From Nitratireductor pacificus pht-3B (GTDB lineage: Bacteria > Pseudomonadota > Alphaproteobacteria > Rhizobiales > Rhizobiaceae), in NCBI RefSeq assembly GCF_000300335.1, contig NZ_AMRM01000005.1, positions 62,001 through 126,000 of the forward strand: a stretch of 64,000 nucleotides of DNA, in the 5' to 3' direction. Both the position numbers and the translations under genes were made by a program. The notes below the pieces were generated by a model. The model did not search any database. It saw only the letters and a program-made list of their open reading frames with translations, and was not told the DNA's origin. Below, piece after piece: positions 7,846 through 17,947 of this stretch; position 1 is the first letter of the stretch; each line of letters begins with the position of its first letter.

Positions 7846-8265
7846 CTATTTTCCCTTTGGCTTGCGGCCGAGACCCATCTGCTTGGCGAGCTGCGAACGC
7901 GCGATCGCGTAGCTCGGCGCAACCATGGGATAATTCGGATCGAGACCCCACTTCTCGCGATACTGCTCGGGCGTCATGCCGTAGTGGGTCATCAGATGAC
8001 GCTTCAGCGACTTGAACTTCTTACCGTCTTCCAGACAAATGATGTAATCGTCGTGCACAGACCGCTTGGGATTGACGGCCGGCTTCTGCTTCTCGGCTGG
8101 CGCAGGCTCCGACGAGCCACTCACACGACCGAGCGCCGCATGCACATCCGCGATCAGATTGGAAAGTTCAGAAGCAGGAACTGGATTATTGCTAACATAG
8201 GCAGCCACGACCTCTGCCGTCAGCTCAATAAGCATATTGTCGTTCTTGATCAGTTCTTCGTTCAT
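7846..8265 (-). CDS. mucR: MucR/Ros family zinc-finger transcriptional regulator
   Basis: 139 residues, normal for the family. The N-terminal half ([34 protein letters not shown]) is the oligomerisation region. The C-terminal DNA-binding domain runs from about 70 to 130 and contains C77-L-E-D80, H90 and H94 ([32 protein letters not shown]). The second zinc ligand is Asp, not Cys as in Ros, the arrangement known for Brucella MucR and some Mesorhizobium homologues. The family binds AT-rich DNA, controls exopolysaccharide, motility and virulence genes, and usually represses itself. It has its own terminator and a long AT-rich upstream region consistent with autoregulation. Confidence 0.95.
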   Translation of the reverse strand: MNEELIKNDNMLIELTAEVVAAYVSNNPVPASELSNLIADVHAALGRVSGSSEPAPAEKQKPAVNPKRSVHDDYIICLEDGKKFKSLKRHLMTHYGMTPEQYREKWGLDPNYPMVAPSYAIARSQLAKQMGLGRKPKGK

Positions 8266-8815
8266 TTCGGTTACCTTGCCCCAACGTCAGTTTTGCTTTC
8301 GGGCCCCATCTTGATTTTTTAGGAGGCCTTACTCAGAAATGTTGTTTTCATTATCTTTTTATGATTCCCGAGAGTGGGTGATCATATCGGGCTTTTGCCA
8401 GGCGGGGTCAACTCACTTTTTGCAGCTTAAGACAAGGTGATTCAAAAATTGATTTGTTTATCGCGCATCAAAAATGGGGATTCTATTCCAGAAATAATCC
8501 GCTCCCAAGTCTCCAAACTGCTTTGATTGACCTGATAGGTCAGAATTTCAGAAGAATCCGCGCTTCCGCCGAAGCGCCCAGCGCCTCATCGGCGGGTGAA
8601 CAGAGGCTGTTGTATATTTATCACCTGGAGATCATTGCTGAGCCTGGATCGATCGGCGGGAAATGAGACCGACCCAAGCGGGCAAACCGCATGGGTGTTT
8701 CTCATCAATACTTGCTCTGGACAGTTCCCTGCTCCATCGCGGCAGAATCCCCGCATCGATGGTTGGCCGATACCAGGCGCGGTACGCGATACGCTGCCGT
8801 CCCGGCGCGCTCCGT
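8266..8815. other. long intergenic region upstream of mucR
   Basis: About 550 bp with no convincing gene. Bases 8310-8560 are clearly more AT-rich than the surroundings, with T tracts (around 8345-8365 and 8440-8460), the type of DNA MucR/Ros proteins bind. It probably holds the mucR promoter and leader. A 70-codon ORF at 8454 has no family features. An imperfect inverted repeat lies at 8663-8705. Confidence 0.5.
8663..8705. repeat. 43-bp imperfect inverted repeat, possible RNA hairpin
   Basis: Nested matched blocks ATGAGA/TCTCAT, ACCCA/TGGGT and GCGG/CCGC surround a GCAAA loop and are separated by symmetrical internal mismatches. Fifteen of the 19 arm positions pair. It lies 111 bp past the mnhG stop and may be a processing or termination structure for the antiporter mRNA, or part of a small RNA. 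No strong T-run follows on either strand. Confidence 0.55.
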
Positions 8816-9187
8816 TCAGAGATCGTCGGACGGTTCCTGAGACGCATCCTTCCGTTCGGCATGCGCCATGTCGTCATGGACCGAACGGTCCCAGAGCTTG
8901 TAGCCCGCCGCGTAGGCCGCCTTCGCCAGAAGATGCGCCGAAATCGGCGCGGTCAGCAGGAAGAACACTACCGCCGCCAGCGCTCGCGTCACCACCGCCT
9001 GGTCATGCGCGAAGACCGCCAGCGCGATCAGCATCACCCCCGAACCGAGCGTGCCGGCCTTGGAGGCGGCATGCATGCGCGTATAGAGATCGGGAAGACG
9101 CAGCAGGCCAATGGCGGCGATCAGCGTGAACGCTGCGCCGATGACGATCAGCCCTCCGGTGATCAGGTCCTGCGCCGCGCCCATCAT
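8816..9187 (-). CDS. mnhG: Na+(K+)/H+ antiporter subunit G
   Basis: 123 residues, starting at ATG 9187 that overlaps the stop of mnhF (ATGA). Three membrane helices and the signature [21 protein letters not shown] identify the PhaG/MnhG/MrpG family, a small obligatory subunit of the Mrp-type cation/proton antiporter. The C-terminus is hydrophilic and acidic ([13 protein letters not shown]). It is the last gene of the seven-gene leftward operon. Confidence 0.93.
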   Translation of the reverse strand: MMGAAQDLITGGLIVIGAAFTLIAAIGLLRLPDLYTRMHAASKAGTLGSGVMLIALAVFAHDQAVVTRALAAVVFFLLTAPISAHLLAKAAYAAGYKLWDRSVHDDMAHAERKDASQEPSDDL

Positions 9188-9519
9188 TGTTCCTTCTCTC
9201 CAAAGATGCCGCGCGTGTCCTGGTTGACGAATTCCTGCTCGTAGCGGCGGCTGAGCACGAAGCGTGCGAAAGCCACGGTCGCGAGGAAACCCACCAGTCC
9301 GAGGGCGATCGCGATGTCGAGATAGAGCGTAAAGCCCGTCCGGATGCCGATCACGGCGATGAAACCGATGGCTATGGTCACCAGCATGTCGAGCGCCAGA
9401 ACCCGGTCCGGCAGGCTTGGCCCCACGATCACGCGGACCACCGTCAGGAGAAACGACAGGCTGAGCAGCGCCAGCGCCACCAGTTCGGCAAAGTTCAGGA
9501 ATTCCTGGCTGGCACTCAT
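9184..9519 (-). CDS. mnhF: Na+(K+)/H+ antiporter subunit F
   Basis: 111 residues from ATG 9519, which overlaps the mnhE stop (ATGA). It contains three membrane helices with the family signature [16 protein letters not shown], followed by [21 protein letters not shown]-type helix content. It belongs to the MrpF/PhaF family of the antiporter's small subunits. A longer upstream frame is a shadow of mnhE. Confidence 0.93.
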   Translation of the reverse strand: MSASQEFLNFAELVALALLSLSFLLTVVRVIVGPSLPDRVLALDMLVTIAIGFIAVIGIRTGFTLYLDIAIALGLVGFLATVAFARFVLSRRYEQEFVNQDTRGIFGEKEQ

Positions 9520-9989
9520 CGGAACGCCTCCATGATCTTGCGTTCGAAACCTTCCGCGATGTCGCGGCGCAACGCCTCGGGCGACGAACAGTCGATCGCA
9601 TGAACGTAGAGGAAACGCCGGTCCTCCGACACATCGACCGAAAGAGTGCCGGGCGTCAGGGTGATCAGGTTCGCGAGGAGCGTGATCTCGAAATCGCGGT
9701 CGACCTTCAGCGGATAGGCGAAAATGCCGGGCTTCAGATCCATCTTCGGGGACAGGACCAGCACCGCCACACGCCATGCGGAAAGGACAAGTTCATACAG
9801 GAAAAGCAGCATCAGCGAGATCAGCCGGAAGCTGCGGGCGAAGTAGCCGAGCGACCCGACCTGCTCGCGAATGAGATAGAGCGTGCCCGCCCCCAGGATC
9901 AGACCGAAGATGAAGTTCGCCAGGGTGAAGGAGCCGCTCACCGCGGTCCAGGTCAGCGCGAGGAGGATGTTGATCAGCGGCAATCTCAT
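9516..9989 (-). CDS. mnhE: Na+(K+)/H+ antiporter subunit E
   Basis: 157 residues. Two to three N-terminal membrane helices are followed by a cytoplasmic domain with the MrpE signature [19 protein letters not shown]. Subunit E is needed for assembly of the Mrp complex. ATG 9989 overlaps the mnhD stop (9986-9988), continuing the chain of overlapping genes. Confidence 0.93.
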   Translation of the reverse strand: MRLPLINILLALTWTAVSGSFTLANFIFGLILGAGTLYLIREQVGSLGYFARSFRLISLMLLFLYELVLSAWRVAVLVLSPKMDLKPGIFAYPLKVDRDFEITLLANLITLTPGTLSVDVSEDRRFLYVHAIDCSSPEALRRDIAEGFERKIMEAFR

Positions 9990-11545
9990 GGCTGCGCCTC
10001 CATCGGAAAGACCGCGCCCAGATAGGACGATGCCTCGAGGAGCCCAGTTGCCGAAACCGTCGCGATGCGAATGAGCGGCTCGGGATACAGTCCCAGCAGA
10101 AGGATCGGCAGGGACAGCATGGCAAGCGCCGCGTAACCGACCGCCGGGCGTCCTGCCACCACGGTGTCATTCTCCGCAGGCTTGGCCGTCTGGCGCCAGA
10201 TGGTCAGGATGAAGACGCGCCCCATGGCCACGGTGGTGAGAAGTCCGGTCAGAAGGATCGCGAAGGAAAGCCAGGGCAAACCGGCGTCGAGCGAGGCGCG
10301 AACGAGAATCACTTTCGGCCACAGACCGGAAGCCGGCGGCAATCCCGCCGCGGAGAGCACGAGCAGCAGCGCGAAAGCCGCCAGCAACGGATAATTCCGG
10401 TACAGACCCGACAACTCATGCAGGGAATAGCTGCCGCCCAGCCCGTTCATCACGCCGGCGAGCAGATACAGCGCCGTCATCGCGATGATCGAGTGAAACG
10501 CGTAAAGCACCGTGCCGGTCAGCCCCGCTTCGGTGCCGAGGGCAACGCCGGCCATCATCACGCCGACACCGGAGATGACCACGAAGCCGAGCACGCGGCG
10601 GATGTCCGACTGGGCCAGCGCGCCCATGATGCCGAGCACCATCGTGCCCGCCGCCACCCAGGCAATCAGGTCGGCCAGCACGGCGCGCTCGACGGGGAAG
10701 AGCATGACCAGGATGCGCATCATCGCGTAGACGCCGACCTTGGTCAGAACGCCCCCGAACAGCGCCGCCGTCACGATGCTCGGCGTATGATAGGACGCAG
10801 GCAGCCAGAAGTTCAGCGGAAAGGCGGCCGCCTTCATGCCGAAGGCGAGCAGGTAGAGAACCGTCAGCGTCATCAGCGGGCCGGTATCGCGCATCGCGTC
10901 GACCTTGCCGGCGATGTCGGCCATGTTGAGCGTGCCGAAGGTGCCGTAGAGGAACGCCGTCGCCGTCAGGAACAGGGTCGTTCCGACCAGGTTGAGGATC
11001 GCGTACTTCGTCGCGCCGTCGAGCTGCCGATGGGTCGATCCGAGCACCAGCATGCCGAAGGACGAGATCAGGAACACCTCGAACCAGACATAGAGGTTGA
11101 AGACGTCGCCGGTCAGGAACGAACCGCCGACGCCCGCCATCATCAACAGCATGAACGGGTAGAAGCCGTAGCGCCGGCCCGTCGCGTCGATCTCCTTCGT
11201 CGCATAGATGGCGCAGACGATCGCCACCAGCGTCGCCACCAGCGCCAGCGAGGCGCCGAGCGCGTCGGCCGCGAAGGAAATGCCGAAGGGCGGCAGCCAG
11301 CGCCCCATCGTCATCGCCTGCGGACCTTCACTGAGCACCCGTTCGAGCAGGCCGACATTCGCTGCGAAGGTCGCCATCAGGCCGGCGATGGCAAGGCCTG
11401 CATGGAAACGGGTCTCGTGCCGGACCATCAGGAGAACCGCGCCGAAGACGAGCGGGATCGCTACAGGCGCTACGACCAGCCAGTCGCCCAGCGTCGCCGG
11501 CGCGGTCACCATGGCATTGGAAATGTCTACTGTCTCTGCGGCCAT
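9986..11545 (-). CDS. mnhD: Na+(K+)/H+ antiporter subunit D
   Basis: 519 residues, about 14 hydrophobic helices, of the NuoL/M/N-like proton-translocating family. Visible hallmarks are the helix with LTGDVFNLYVWFEVFLISSFGML (conserved Glu in TM5), the PLNFWLPASYHTPSIVTAALFGGVLTKVGVYAMMR segment and QSDIRRVLGFVVIS. It is one of the two large ion-path subunits of the Mrp/Pha antiporter in the inner membrane. Eight bases separate it from mnhC. Confidence 0.95.
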   Translation of the reverse strand: MAAETVDISNAMVTAPATLGDWLVVAPVAIPLVFGAVLLMVRHETRFHAGLAIAGLMATFAANVGLLERVLSEGPQAMTMGRWLPPFGISFAADALGASLALVATLVAIVCAIYATKEIDATGRRYGFYPFMLLMMAGVGGSFLTGDVFNLYVWFEVFLISSFGMLVLGSTHRQLDGATKYAILNLVGTTLFLTATAFLYGTFGTLNMADIAGKVDAMRDTGPLMTLTVLYLLAFGMKAAAFPLNFWLPASYHTPSIVTAALFGGVLTKVGVYAMMRILVMLFPVERAVLADLIAWVAAGTMVLGIMGALAQSDIRRVLGFVVISGVGVMMAGVALGTEAGLTGTVLYAFHSIIAMTALYLLAGVMNGLGGSYSLHELSGLYRNYPLLAAFALLLVLSAAGLPPASGLWPKVILVRASLDAGLPWLSFAILLTGLLTTVAMGRVFILTIWRQTAKPAENDTVVAGRPAVGYAALAMLSLPILLLGLYPEPLIRIATVSATGLLEASSYLGAVFPMEAQP

Positions 11546-11552
11546 CGGCGTC

Positions 11553-11930
11553 TCAATATCCCAGTGGCGGCAGCGGCTCGCCCTCGGGCTCAGCCACGCG
11601 CATACCGTCCGTGTCGTCGGTGCCCAGTTCCTGATAGGTGCGGAAAGCCAGAACCAGAAGGAAGGCGAAGAAGGAGAAGGAAATCACGATCGCCGTCAGG
11701 ATCAGGGCCTGCGGCAGCGGATTGGCGGTTATCGTGTCGGGCGTCTGCAGTGCTTCCGGGATGATCGGCGGGACCTCCCGCACCACGCGTCCGACGGTGA
11801 AGATGGTCAGGTTGACAGCATTGCCGAAGATCGAGACGCCGAGCAGGATCCGGATGATGTGCTTCGACAGCATCAGATAGATGGCGACGGCGAAGAAGAT
11901 GCCGACGAAAACGGAAAGAGCCACTTCCAT
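11553..11930 (-). CDS. mnhC: Na+(K+)/H+ antiporter subunit C
   Basis: 125 residues, three helices, resembling NuoK: IRILLGVSIFGNAVNLTIF and PLPQALILTAIVISFSFFAFLLVLAFR are the MrpC/PhaC landmarks. Its ATG shares one base with the mnhB stop (TGATG). The C-terminal 25 residues are acidic and cytoplasmic. Confidence 0.94.
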   Translation of the reverse strand: MEVALSVFVGIFFAVAIYLMLSKHIIRILLGVSIFGNAVNLTIFTVGRVVREVPPIIPEALQTPDTITANPLPQALILTAIVISFSFFAFLLVLAFRTYQELGTDDTDGMRVAEPEGEPLPPLGY

Positions 11931-12349
11931 CAGCCATGCTCCCTTTCTTCCAGCGCCAGCGCGATGGAGGTGATCGCACCGACCACGACCAGATAGACGC
12001 CGATGTCGAAGAACAGCACGGTCGACAGGTCCACGGGCAGTCCCAGAATGCTGACGGTCGTCCAGAGCCCCGTCAGGAACGGCACTTCAAAGAACAGCGA
12101 CATCCACCCGGCCAGTGCCGCCAACAGCAGGCCGAAGCCGGAAATCGCCATCGGATGGAAGTAGAGGGCGCGACGCACTGGCGAGACTCCGCAGGCGATG
12201 CCGTAGATGGCGAACGCCGAGGCCGCGATCAGCCCGCCGATGAAGCCGCCGCCCGGATCGTTGTGGCCGCGCAGGAGCACGAAGATCGAGAACAGCACCA
12301 TCAGGCTGGTCAGATAGGGCGCGATGGTCCGGAAGATCAGCGTTCGCAT
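11930..12349 (-). CDS. mnhB: Na+(K+)/H+ antiporter subunit B
   Basis: 139 residues with four hydrophobic helices. The segment [45 protein letters not shown] carries the [12 protein letters not shown] signature of MrpB. It starts one base past the mnhA stop. It is present here as a separate gene, not fused to subunit A. Confidence 0.95.
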   Translation of the reverse strand: MRTLIFRTIAPYLTSLMVLFSIFVLLRGHNDPGGGFIGGLIAASAFAIYGIACGVSPVRRALYFHPMAISGFGLLLAALAGWMSLFFEVPFLTGLWTTVSILGLPVDLSTVLFFDIGVYLVVVGAITSIALALEEREHG

Positions 12350-12350
12350 G

Positions 12351-14693
12351 TCAGCTCTCCTGCCCCGCTTTCGCAGGCTTGGCGCTGCGGATGCGCACCA
12401 GCGCCAGGATCGCCAGGCCGGTGATCATCACCACGGCGATCTCGCCCAGCGTGTCCATTCCGCGGAAGTCGACGATGATCACGTTGACGATGTTGCGCCC
12501 GTGGGCGATCACCCGCGAATTTGCGGCGAAGAATTCGCTCAGCTCCGCATTGAATGGAACCTGGGTCACGCGCAGCAGCATCAGGCCGAGCGCCGCGCCG
12601 CAGGTGCCGGCGACCAGCACGTCGCCGATCTTCTCCGAGGTGGGCCTGTGGTCCGTCGGCGAAAGGCGCAGCCGCGTCATCACAAGGGCCAGGATGACGA
12701 CCGACAGCGTCTCGACCATGAACTGCGTGAAGGAGAGATCCGGCGCGCCAAGCAGCATGAACAGCAGGGCCACGGCGAAGCCCTGGATCCCAAGCGACAC
12801 GATCGCCGTCAGCCGGTCGCGGGCATAGATCACCGCGCCCACACCGATCACGCCGATCAGAAGGACGATCCATTCGTAGAACGGCATGGCAGGGAACGCC
12901 GGCGCGGCGGGGAACTCGCCGAATGCGATCATCGGGATGAGCAATGCGGCGGCGAGCGCGATGAAGGTTGCCGTCATGTAGTAGTCGAGCCGGCCGCTCT
13001 GGATGATGCGGGTGACGCCGAACGACAGCTTCGTCGTCGCCGCCAGCGCCTGGTCGAAGCCCTTGTCCGGCCCCCAGCCGATGGCATTCAGAACACTGGC
13101 CATCACGCCGCGCAGGCGGCCGAGCATCCGGAAGGCGGCAACGCCGAAACCGACGGTGACCAGCGAAAGCGCGAGCGGCATTCCTATATGCGGCACGGTC
13201 GAGATCGTCACCGTCACCGGCTCCCCGGCGATCGCGCTCGACATCGGGCTGGAAATCAGCCGGTGGCTGACCGTCGAGATCAGCGCCGCGATCAGGCCCA
13301 GGCCGCCCAGGACGAGTGGCCCCAGCCACAGGAGAACCGGTCCCTCATGGGCGTGCTTGGGTGTTTCCACCGGCGCGCCAAGGAAAGGTTTCAGCGCCAC
13401 GGCGAAACCGATGGCGAACATCAGTCCGTTGCCGACGATGGCGACGAGGGTCAGTGCCGCGCTCCAGCCACTCGCAAAGCCCAGGGCCGCGTAGATCTCC
13501 TCCTTGGCCAGGAAGCCGAAGAACAGCGGCAGCCCGCCCATCGAGCAGGCCGCGAGAACGGCGGCGGCAAAGGTGACCGGCATCGCGGAGCGCAATCCGC
13601 CGAGCCGCGTGACATCGCGGGTGCCGGTTTCATGATCGACCAGCCCGGCGACCATGAACAGCGCGCCCTTGAACAGCGAGTGGGCCACCAGATACAGCGC
13701 CGCCGCCTCGACCGCCTTGTGCGAGCCGAAACCGGTCAGCATCACGAGGAGACCGAGCGACGCGACCGTCGTATAGGCCAGCATCAGCTTGAGATCGGTC
13801 TGCCGTACCGCGAGGAACGTGCCGACGATCAGCGTCGTGCCACCGAAAACGGGCAGGATCGTCTCCCAGGCCACGGTCTCGCCGAGAACCGGGTTGAGCC
13901 GCATGACCAGATAGACGCCGGCCTTCACCATGGTCGCCGAATGGAGATAGGCGGAAACGGGCGTCGGCGCCTCCATCGCGTTGGGCAGCCAGAAATGGAA
14001 CGGGAACTGCGCCGACTTGGTGAACGCGCCGCCGAGGATCAGGAGAAGCGCGGCCAGATAGAGCGGCGCCTCGCGCAGGGCATCGCCGGTCGCCAGCAGC
14101 GCCGAAAGCGAGCTTGCGCCCGTCGCCCCCCAGATCACGAGAAGGCCCGCGAGCAGCGAAAGGCCGCCCATGCCGGTCACGATCAGCGCCTGCAGCGCGG
14201 CCCGCCGCGAGCCGCTGCGCGAATGATCGAAGCCGATCAGCAGGAACGACGTGATCGACGTCAGTTCCCAGAACACGAACAGGGTCAGGAAGGAATCGGC
14301 GACGACGAGCCCGAGCATCGACCCCATGAACATGAGAATGAAGGAGAAGAAGCGCCCCTGATGCTCATGGCCGTTCAGATACCCGCCCGAATAAAGGACG
14401 ATCAGCGTGCCGATGCCGGTGATCAGCAGCGCGAAGGTGACCGACAGACCATCGAGGTACCACGAGAAGTCGACATCGAGACTCGGGATCCAGGCATAAC
14501 CGCCCGCCAGCGCCCGTCCTTCGGAAACGGGATCGAGAAACCCGCTGAAATGCAGAAACATCAAGGCCGGCGCGATCGCCAGCACCCAGGCGGCGTTGTG
14601 ACGCAGAAGCTTGGTCAGGAAAGGCGCCAAGGCGGCGGCTGCGAATGGCAGCATCAGTGCGAGAAATGTCAGCCACTGGCTGTCAGCCGTCAT
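12351..14693 (-). CDS. mnhA: Na+(K+)/H+ antiporter subunit A
   Basis: 780 residues and about 20 helices, the largest subunit of the Mrp-type antiporter. The N-terminal two thirds are NuoL-like ([66 protein letters not shown]). The C-terminal part (about 610-770: [45 protein letters not shown]) is the MbhD/DUF4040-like extension typical of subunit A. It is first in the leftward operon, so the promoter lies in 14694-14918. In rhizobia the pha1 homologue supports pH and K+ adaptation; the exact ion cannot be told from sequence. Confidence 0.95.
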   Translation of the reverse strand: MTADSQWLTFLALMLPFAAAALAPFLTKLLRHNAAWVLAIAPALMFLHFSGFLDPVSEGRALAGGYAWIPSLDVDFSWYLDGLSVTFALLITGIGTLIVLYSGGYLNGHEHQGRFFSFILMFMGSMLGLVVADSFLTLFVFWELTSITSFLLIGFDHSRSGSRRAALQALIVTGMGGLSLLAGLLVIWGATGASSLSALLATGDALREAPLYLAALLLILGGAFTKSAQFPFHFWLPNAMEAPTPVSAYLHSATMVKAGVYLVMRLNPVLGETVAWETILPVFGGTTLIVGTFLAVRQTDLKLMLAYTTVASLGLLVMLTGFGSHKAVEAAALYLVAHSLFKGALFMVAGLVDHETGTRDVTRLGGLRSAMPVTFAAAVLAACSMGGLPLFFGFLAKEEIYAALGFASGWSAALTLVAIVGNGLMFAIGFAVALKPFLGAPVETPKHAHEGPVLLWLGPLVLGGLGLIAALISTVSHRLISSPMSSAIAGEPVTVTISTVPHIGMPLALSLVTVGFGVAAFRMLGRLRGVMASVLNAIGWGPDKGFDQALAATTKLSFGVTRIIQSGRLDYYMTATFIALAAALLIPMIAFGEFPAAPAFPAMPFYEWIVLLIGVIGVGAVIYARDRLTAIVSLGIQGFAVALLFMLLGAPDLSFTQFMVETLSVVILALVMTRLRLSPTDHRPTSEKIGDVLVAGTCGAALGLMLLRVTQVPFNAELSEFFAANSRVIAHGRNIVNVIIVDFRGMDTLGEIAVVMITGLAILALVRIRSAKPAKAGQES

Positions 14694-14918
14694 GGACTCT
14701 CCTCAAGAGGTTGAGATGCTTCAGGACATCCTTCGTTTCATACGCGTGACATAGACGTTCACTTTGGGCGGAACAAGGTGCACACGCAACTGTTGCGCGC
14801 GGTGAATTGACGCCTTTTCACGAGAGAGTGACGGATGACAGCCGCTGACAAGCCCCGTCGCCGAGCCTACATTAGGCGGCGAAGACCATGGCCAACATAC
14901 TGATATCCGGAGTCCCGC

Positions 14919-15326
14919 ATGAGCCAGACAGCAGATCCGAAAGTGCACAAGACCGACGAGGAGTGGCGGGCCGCGCTGACCCCCGAGCAGTACCGCATCA
15001 CCAGGGAGCACGGGACCGAACGCGCCTTCACCGGTCCGAACTGGGACAACAAGGAAGACGGCACCTATCGCTGTGTCTGCTGTGACAGGCCGTTGTTCTC
15101 ATCGCAGACGAAGTTCGATTCCGGCACGGGCTGGCCGAGTTTCTATGCGCCGCTCGAAGAGGAAGCGGTCAGCGCCCACAAGGACCGCTCCTGGTTCATG
15201 AGCCGCACGGAAATCCGCTGCGCAGACTGCGATGCGCATCTGGGGCACGTGTTCCCCGACGGGCCGGCGCCGACGGGGCAGCGCTACTGCATGAACGGCC
15301 ACGCCCTGCGCTTCGAGAAGGAGTGA
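14919..15326 (+). CDS. msrB: peptide-methionine (R)-S-oxide reductase
   Basis: 135 residues, full length for MsrB, which repairs methionine-R-sulfoxide in proteins. The zinc site is C52-x2-C55 (RCVCC) and C101-x2-C104 (CADC), and the catalytic cysteine is C124 in [11 protein letters not shown]. The GTGWPSF and [10 protein letters not shown] motifs are intact. There is no signal peptide, so it is cytoplasmic. An ATG at 14888 in another frame is unrelated. The SH3 gene that follows runs in the opposite direction, six bases away. Confidence 0.96.
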   Translation: MSQTADPKVHKTDEEWRAALTPEQYRITREHGTERAFTGPNWDNKEDGTYRCVCCDRPLFSSQTKFDSGTGWPSFYAPLEEEAVSAHKDRSWFMSRTEIRCADCDAHLGHVFPDGPAPTGQRYCMNGHALRFEKE

Positions 15327-15332
15327 CCCGTC

Positions 15333-15695
15333 TCAGTCCGCCGGCGCGATGTACTTGCCGTAGACCCAGCCGGTGACGAAACCGCCGTCGCGCCTCGGGT
15401 CGTGCCACACCTCGCACCAGGAATAGCGGACGGCCTGCTTCTGCCGCCATTCCGGCTGCCGCGCGATGTCGAACAGATTGATGCCGCGCGTGCAGCGGCC
15501 GGTCATCTGCAGCACGGTGCCGTTGGGATAGGCGGTCTGCTTCTGTGAATGGCTGGCCGGGTATTTTCTCACGTTAAGCGTATCGCCCCACGACACGCCT
15601 TCCACCTGCCAGGCGGCAAACACCGTCGCCCGGGCTTCCCCGGCGACGAGCGGCAGCAGGAGCGCGGCAGCGAACAACGGGCTTGTTTTCATCAT
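15333..15695 (-). CDS. secreted SH3-like domain protein
   Basis: 120 residues from the ATG at 15695, chosen for its GGAGGA site nine bases upstream; an in-frame TTG-type extension lacks one. The first 24 residues are a signal peptide (KTSPLFAAALLLPLVAGEARA). The mature part has an SH3b-like pattern (WGDTLNVRKYPASHSQKQTAYPNGTVLQMTGRC...WCEVWHD...GFVTGWVYGKYI), as seen in periplasmic proteins that bind wall or other ligands. Two cysteines (GRC and WCEV) may be bridged. Function is unknown. Confidence 0.82.
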   Translation of the reverse strand: MMKTSPLFAAALLLPLVAGEARATVFAAWQVEGVSWGDTLNVRKYPASHSQKQTAYPNGTVLQMTGRCTRGINLFDIARQPEWRQKQAVRYSWCEVWHDPRRDGGFVTGWVYGKYIAPAD

Positions 15696-15838
15696 AATCC
15701 TGTCCTCCAACAGCGATATCCGAATGCAATTACCGTTTAACCATTGCCTCCGCCCGCTTGAACGGGACATGAAGGGCCTGTTCATCCAGCGCCTATCCTA
15801 AAACCGCTCTGCATGCAGATCATCAGGAAAGAACATCC

Positions 15839-17947
15839 ATGCCGTCGAAAGCCTTCCCCTCAAACATCGCCGCGCCGCTGCCCGAGGCCCGTCCGGTCAC
15901 CGACACGCGGCACGGCGTCGAGCGCTCGGACGAGTATGCATGGATGCGCGCGGACAACTGGCAGGAAGTGCTGCGGGATCCTTCGGTCCTGGACGGTGCG
16001 ATCCGCACCCATCTCGAGGCCGAGAATGCCTATCAGGCCGAACTGATGCGCGACACGGAGGCTTTGCAGAAAGACCTGGCCGCCGAGATGCGCAGCCGCA
16101 TCAAGGAGGACGAGACCTCCGTGCCCTCGCGCGACGGTCCCTATGCCTATGCGGGCGGCTTCCGCACCGGCGGCGAGTATCCCCGCTTTTTCCGTGTTCC
16201 CCGTGACGGCGGGGAAGAGGAGTTGCTGCTCGACGGCGACAGGGAGGCCGAGGGCAAGAGCTATTTCCGCCTTGGCGGAGCGGACCACTCGCCCGATCAC
16301 AGTCAGTTGCTCTGGGGCCATGACGACATGGGCTCGGAGCTTTACACGCTGAGCATCCGTGATCTCGCCACCGGCAGGGATCTCGACGACACCGTCACGG
16401 AAACCGGCGGTTCAGGCGAATGGGATGCGAAGGGTCACGGCTTCTTCTACGCCAGGCTCGACGCCAATCACCGCCCCTCGAGCGTGTTCTACCATCCCGT
16501 CGGTGCCAATCCGGCGGAAGACCGCCTGATCTATGACGAGACTGATCCCGGCTTCTTCGTCAACGTTTCCGGCAGCCGGCTGCACGACTGGATATACGTG
16601 TCGGCGCACGACCACGAAACCTCCGAATGCCATGTCATCCCCGCCGGTGATCCTTCAGCCGCGCCCCGTCTCGTCGCCGCGCGCGAAGCGGGCCTGCAAT
16701 ATGAACTGGAGGAAGGCGGCGACGTCTTCTTCATTCTCACCAACGCCGATGATGCCAAGGATTTCAAGATCGTCAGCGCCCCGGTCGCCGATCCGGCCCG
16801 GGCCAACTGGAAGGATGTGGTGCCGCACGAGCCAGGCCGGCTGATCCTCTCGGTCATGGCCTTCGCCCGCTTCCTGGTGCGGCTCGAGCGCAAGGACGGG
16901 CTGCCGCGCATCATCGTGCGCGAACGCGCCTCCGGCGACGAGCACATGATCGCCTTCGACGAGGAGGCGTATTCGCTCGGCCTGCACGGATCTTATGAAT
17001 ACGAGACCGACACGCTGCGGTTCTCCTATTCGTCGATGACGACGCCGGAGCAGGTCTTCGACTACGACATGGGCACGCGCGAACGCACGCTGCTCAAGAC
17101 CCAGGAGGTGCCGTCGGGCCACAATCCGGAAGATTACGTCACCCGCCGCCTGATGGCTCCCGCTCCCGATGGCGCGCTGGTGCCGATCTCGCTGGTGCAC
17201 CGCCGTGGCCTGGCGCTCGACGGCTCGGCGCCCTGCCTGCTCTATGGCTACGGCGCCTATGGCATGGCCATGCCCGCCTCTTTCAACACCAATTGCCTGT
17301 CTCTGGTCGACCGCGGCTTCGTCTACGCCATCGCGCATATCCGCGGCGGCAAGGAAAAGGGCTATGCTTGGTACGAGGATGGAAAGCGGGAGAAGAAGGT
17401 CAACAGCTTCACCGATTTCATCGCCTGCGCCCGCCATCTGGTCGCCGAGGGCTATACTAGCCATGACCGCATCGTCGCCGAGGGTGGTTCGGCCGGCGGC
17501 ATGCTGATGGGCGCGGTGGCCAATCTGGCGCCGGAGGCGTTCGGCGGCATCGTCGCGGCGGTGCCCTTCGTCGATGTGCTCAACACCATGCTCGACGACA
17601 CGCTGCCGCTGACCCCGCCCGAATGGCCGGAATGGGGCAATCCCATCACCTCGAAGGAGGATTACGACACCATCGCCGCCTATTCGCCCTACGACAACGT
17701 CGCCGCGCATCCCTATCCGCCGATCCTGGCGCTCGCCGGACTGACCGACCCGCGCGTGACCTATTGGGAACCGGCGAAATGGGTGGCGCGGCTGCGCGCG
17801 CTCGGCGGAAGCGACAATCCCGTCCTGTTCAAGACCAATCTCGATGCGGGCCATGCCGGCGCGTCGGGCCGCTTCTCGCGGCTCGACGAAAAGGCGCTGA
17901 CCTATGCCTTCGTGCTGAAAGTCACCGGGAAGCGGGATAGCCGTTAG
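15839..17947 (+). CDS. ptrB: oligopeptidase B (S9A prolyl oligopeptidase family)
   Basis: 702 residues, normal for the family. An N-terminal beta-propeller (about 75-425) gates a C-terminal alpha/beta hydrolase domain. The catalytic triad is visible: Ser551 in GGSAGG, Asp637 in LTDPRV, His672 in DAGHAGASGR. The acidic residues around EDYVTRR and the hydrolase motif GAYGMAMPASFNTNCLSLVDRGFVYAIAHIRGG match oligopeptidase B, a cytoplasmic enzyme that cuts small peptides after Arg or Lys. The 3' end overlaps the convergent cytochrome gene by 26 bp. Confidence 0.93.
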   Translation: MPSKAFPSNIAAPLPEARPVTDTRHGVERSDEYAWMRADNWQEVLRDPSVLDGAIRTHLEAENAYQAELMRDTEALQKDLAAEMRSRIKEDETSVPSRDGPYAYAGGFRTGGEYPRFFRVPRDGGEEELLLDGDREAEGKSYFRLGGADHSPDHSQLLWGHDDMGSELYTLSIRDLATGRDLDDTVTETGGSGEWDAKGHGFFYARLDANHRPSSVFYHPVGANPAEDRLIYDETDPGFFVNVSGSRLHDWIYVSAHDHETSECHVIPAGDPSAAPRLVAAREAGLQYELEEGGDVFFILTNADDAKDFKIVSAPVADPARANWKDVVPHEPGRLILSVMAFARFLVRLERKDGLPRIIVRERASGDEHMIAFDEEAYSLGLHGSYEYETDTLRFSYSSMTTPEQVFDYDMGTRERTLLKTQEVPSGHNPEDYVTRRLMAPAPDGALVPISLVHRRGLALDGSAPCLLYGYGAYGMAMPASFNTNCLSLVDRGFVYAIAHIRGGKEKGYAWYEDGKREKKVNSFTDFIACARHLVAEGYTSHDRIVAEGGSAGGMLMGAVANLAPEAFGGIVAAVPFVDVLNTMLDDTLPLTPPEWPEWGNPITSKEDYDTIAAYSPYDNVAAHPYPPILALAGLTDPRVTYWEPAKWVARLRALGGSDNPVLFKTNLDAGHAGASGRFSRLDEKALTYAFVLKVTGKRDSR

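Noticed and set aside
8454-8666. 70-codon ORF in the gap upstream of mucR
   Set aside because: No ribosome site, no family resemblance, AT-rich regulatory-looking DNA.
12324-14714. 796-codon open frame antisense to mnhA
   Set aside because: Composition is His/Gln/Arg/Asp-rich, the mirror of a hydrophobic membrane protein. It is a codon-bias shadow.
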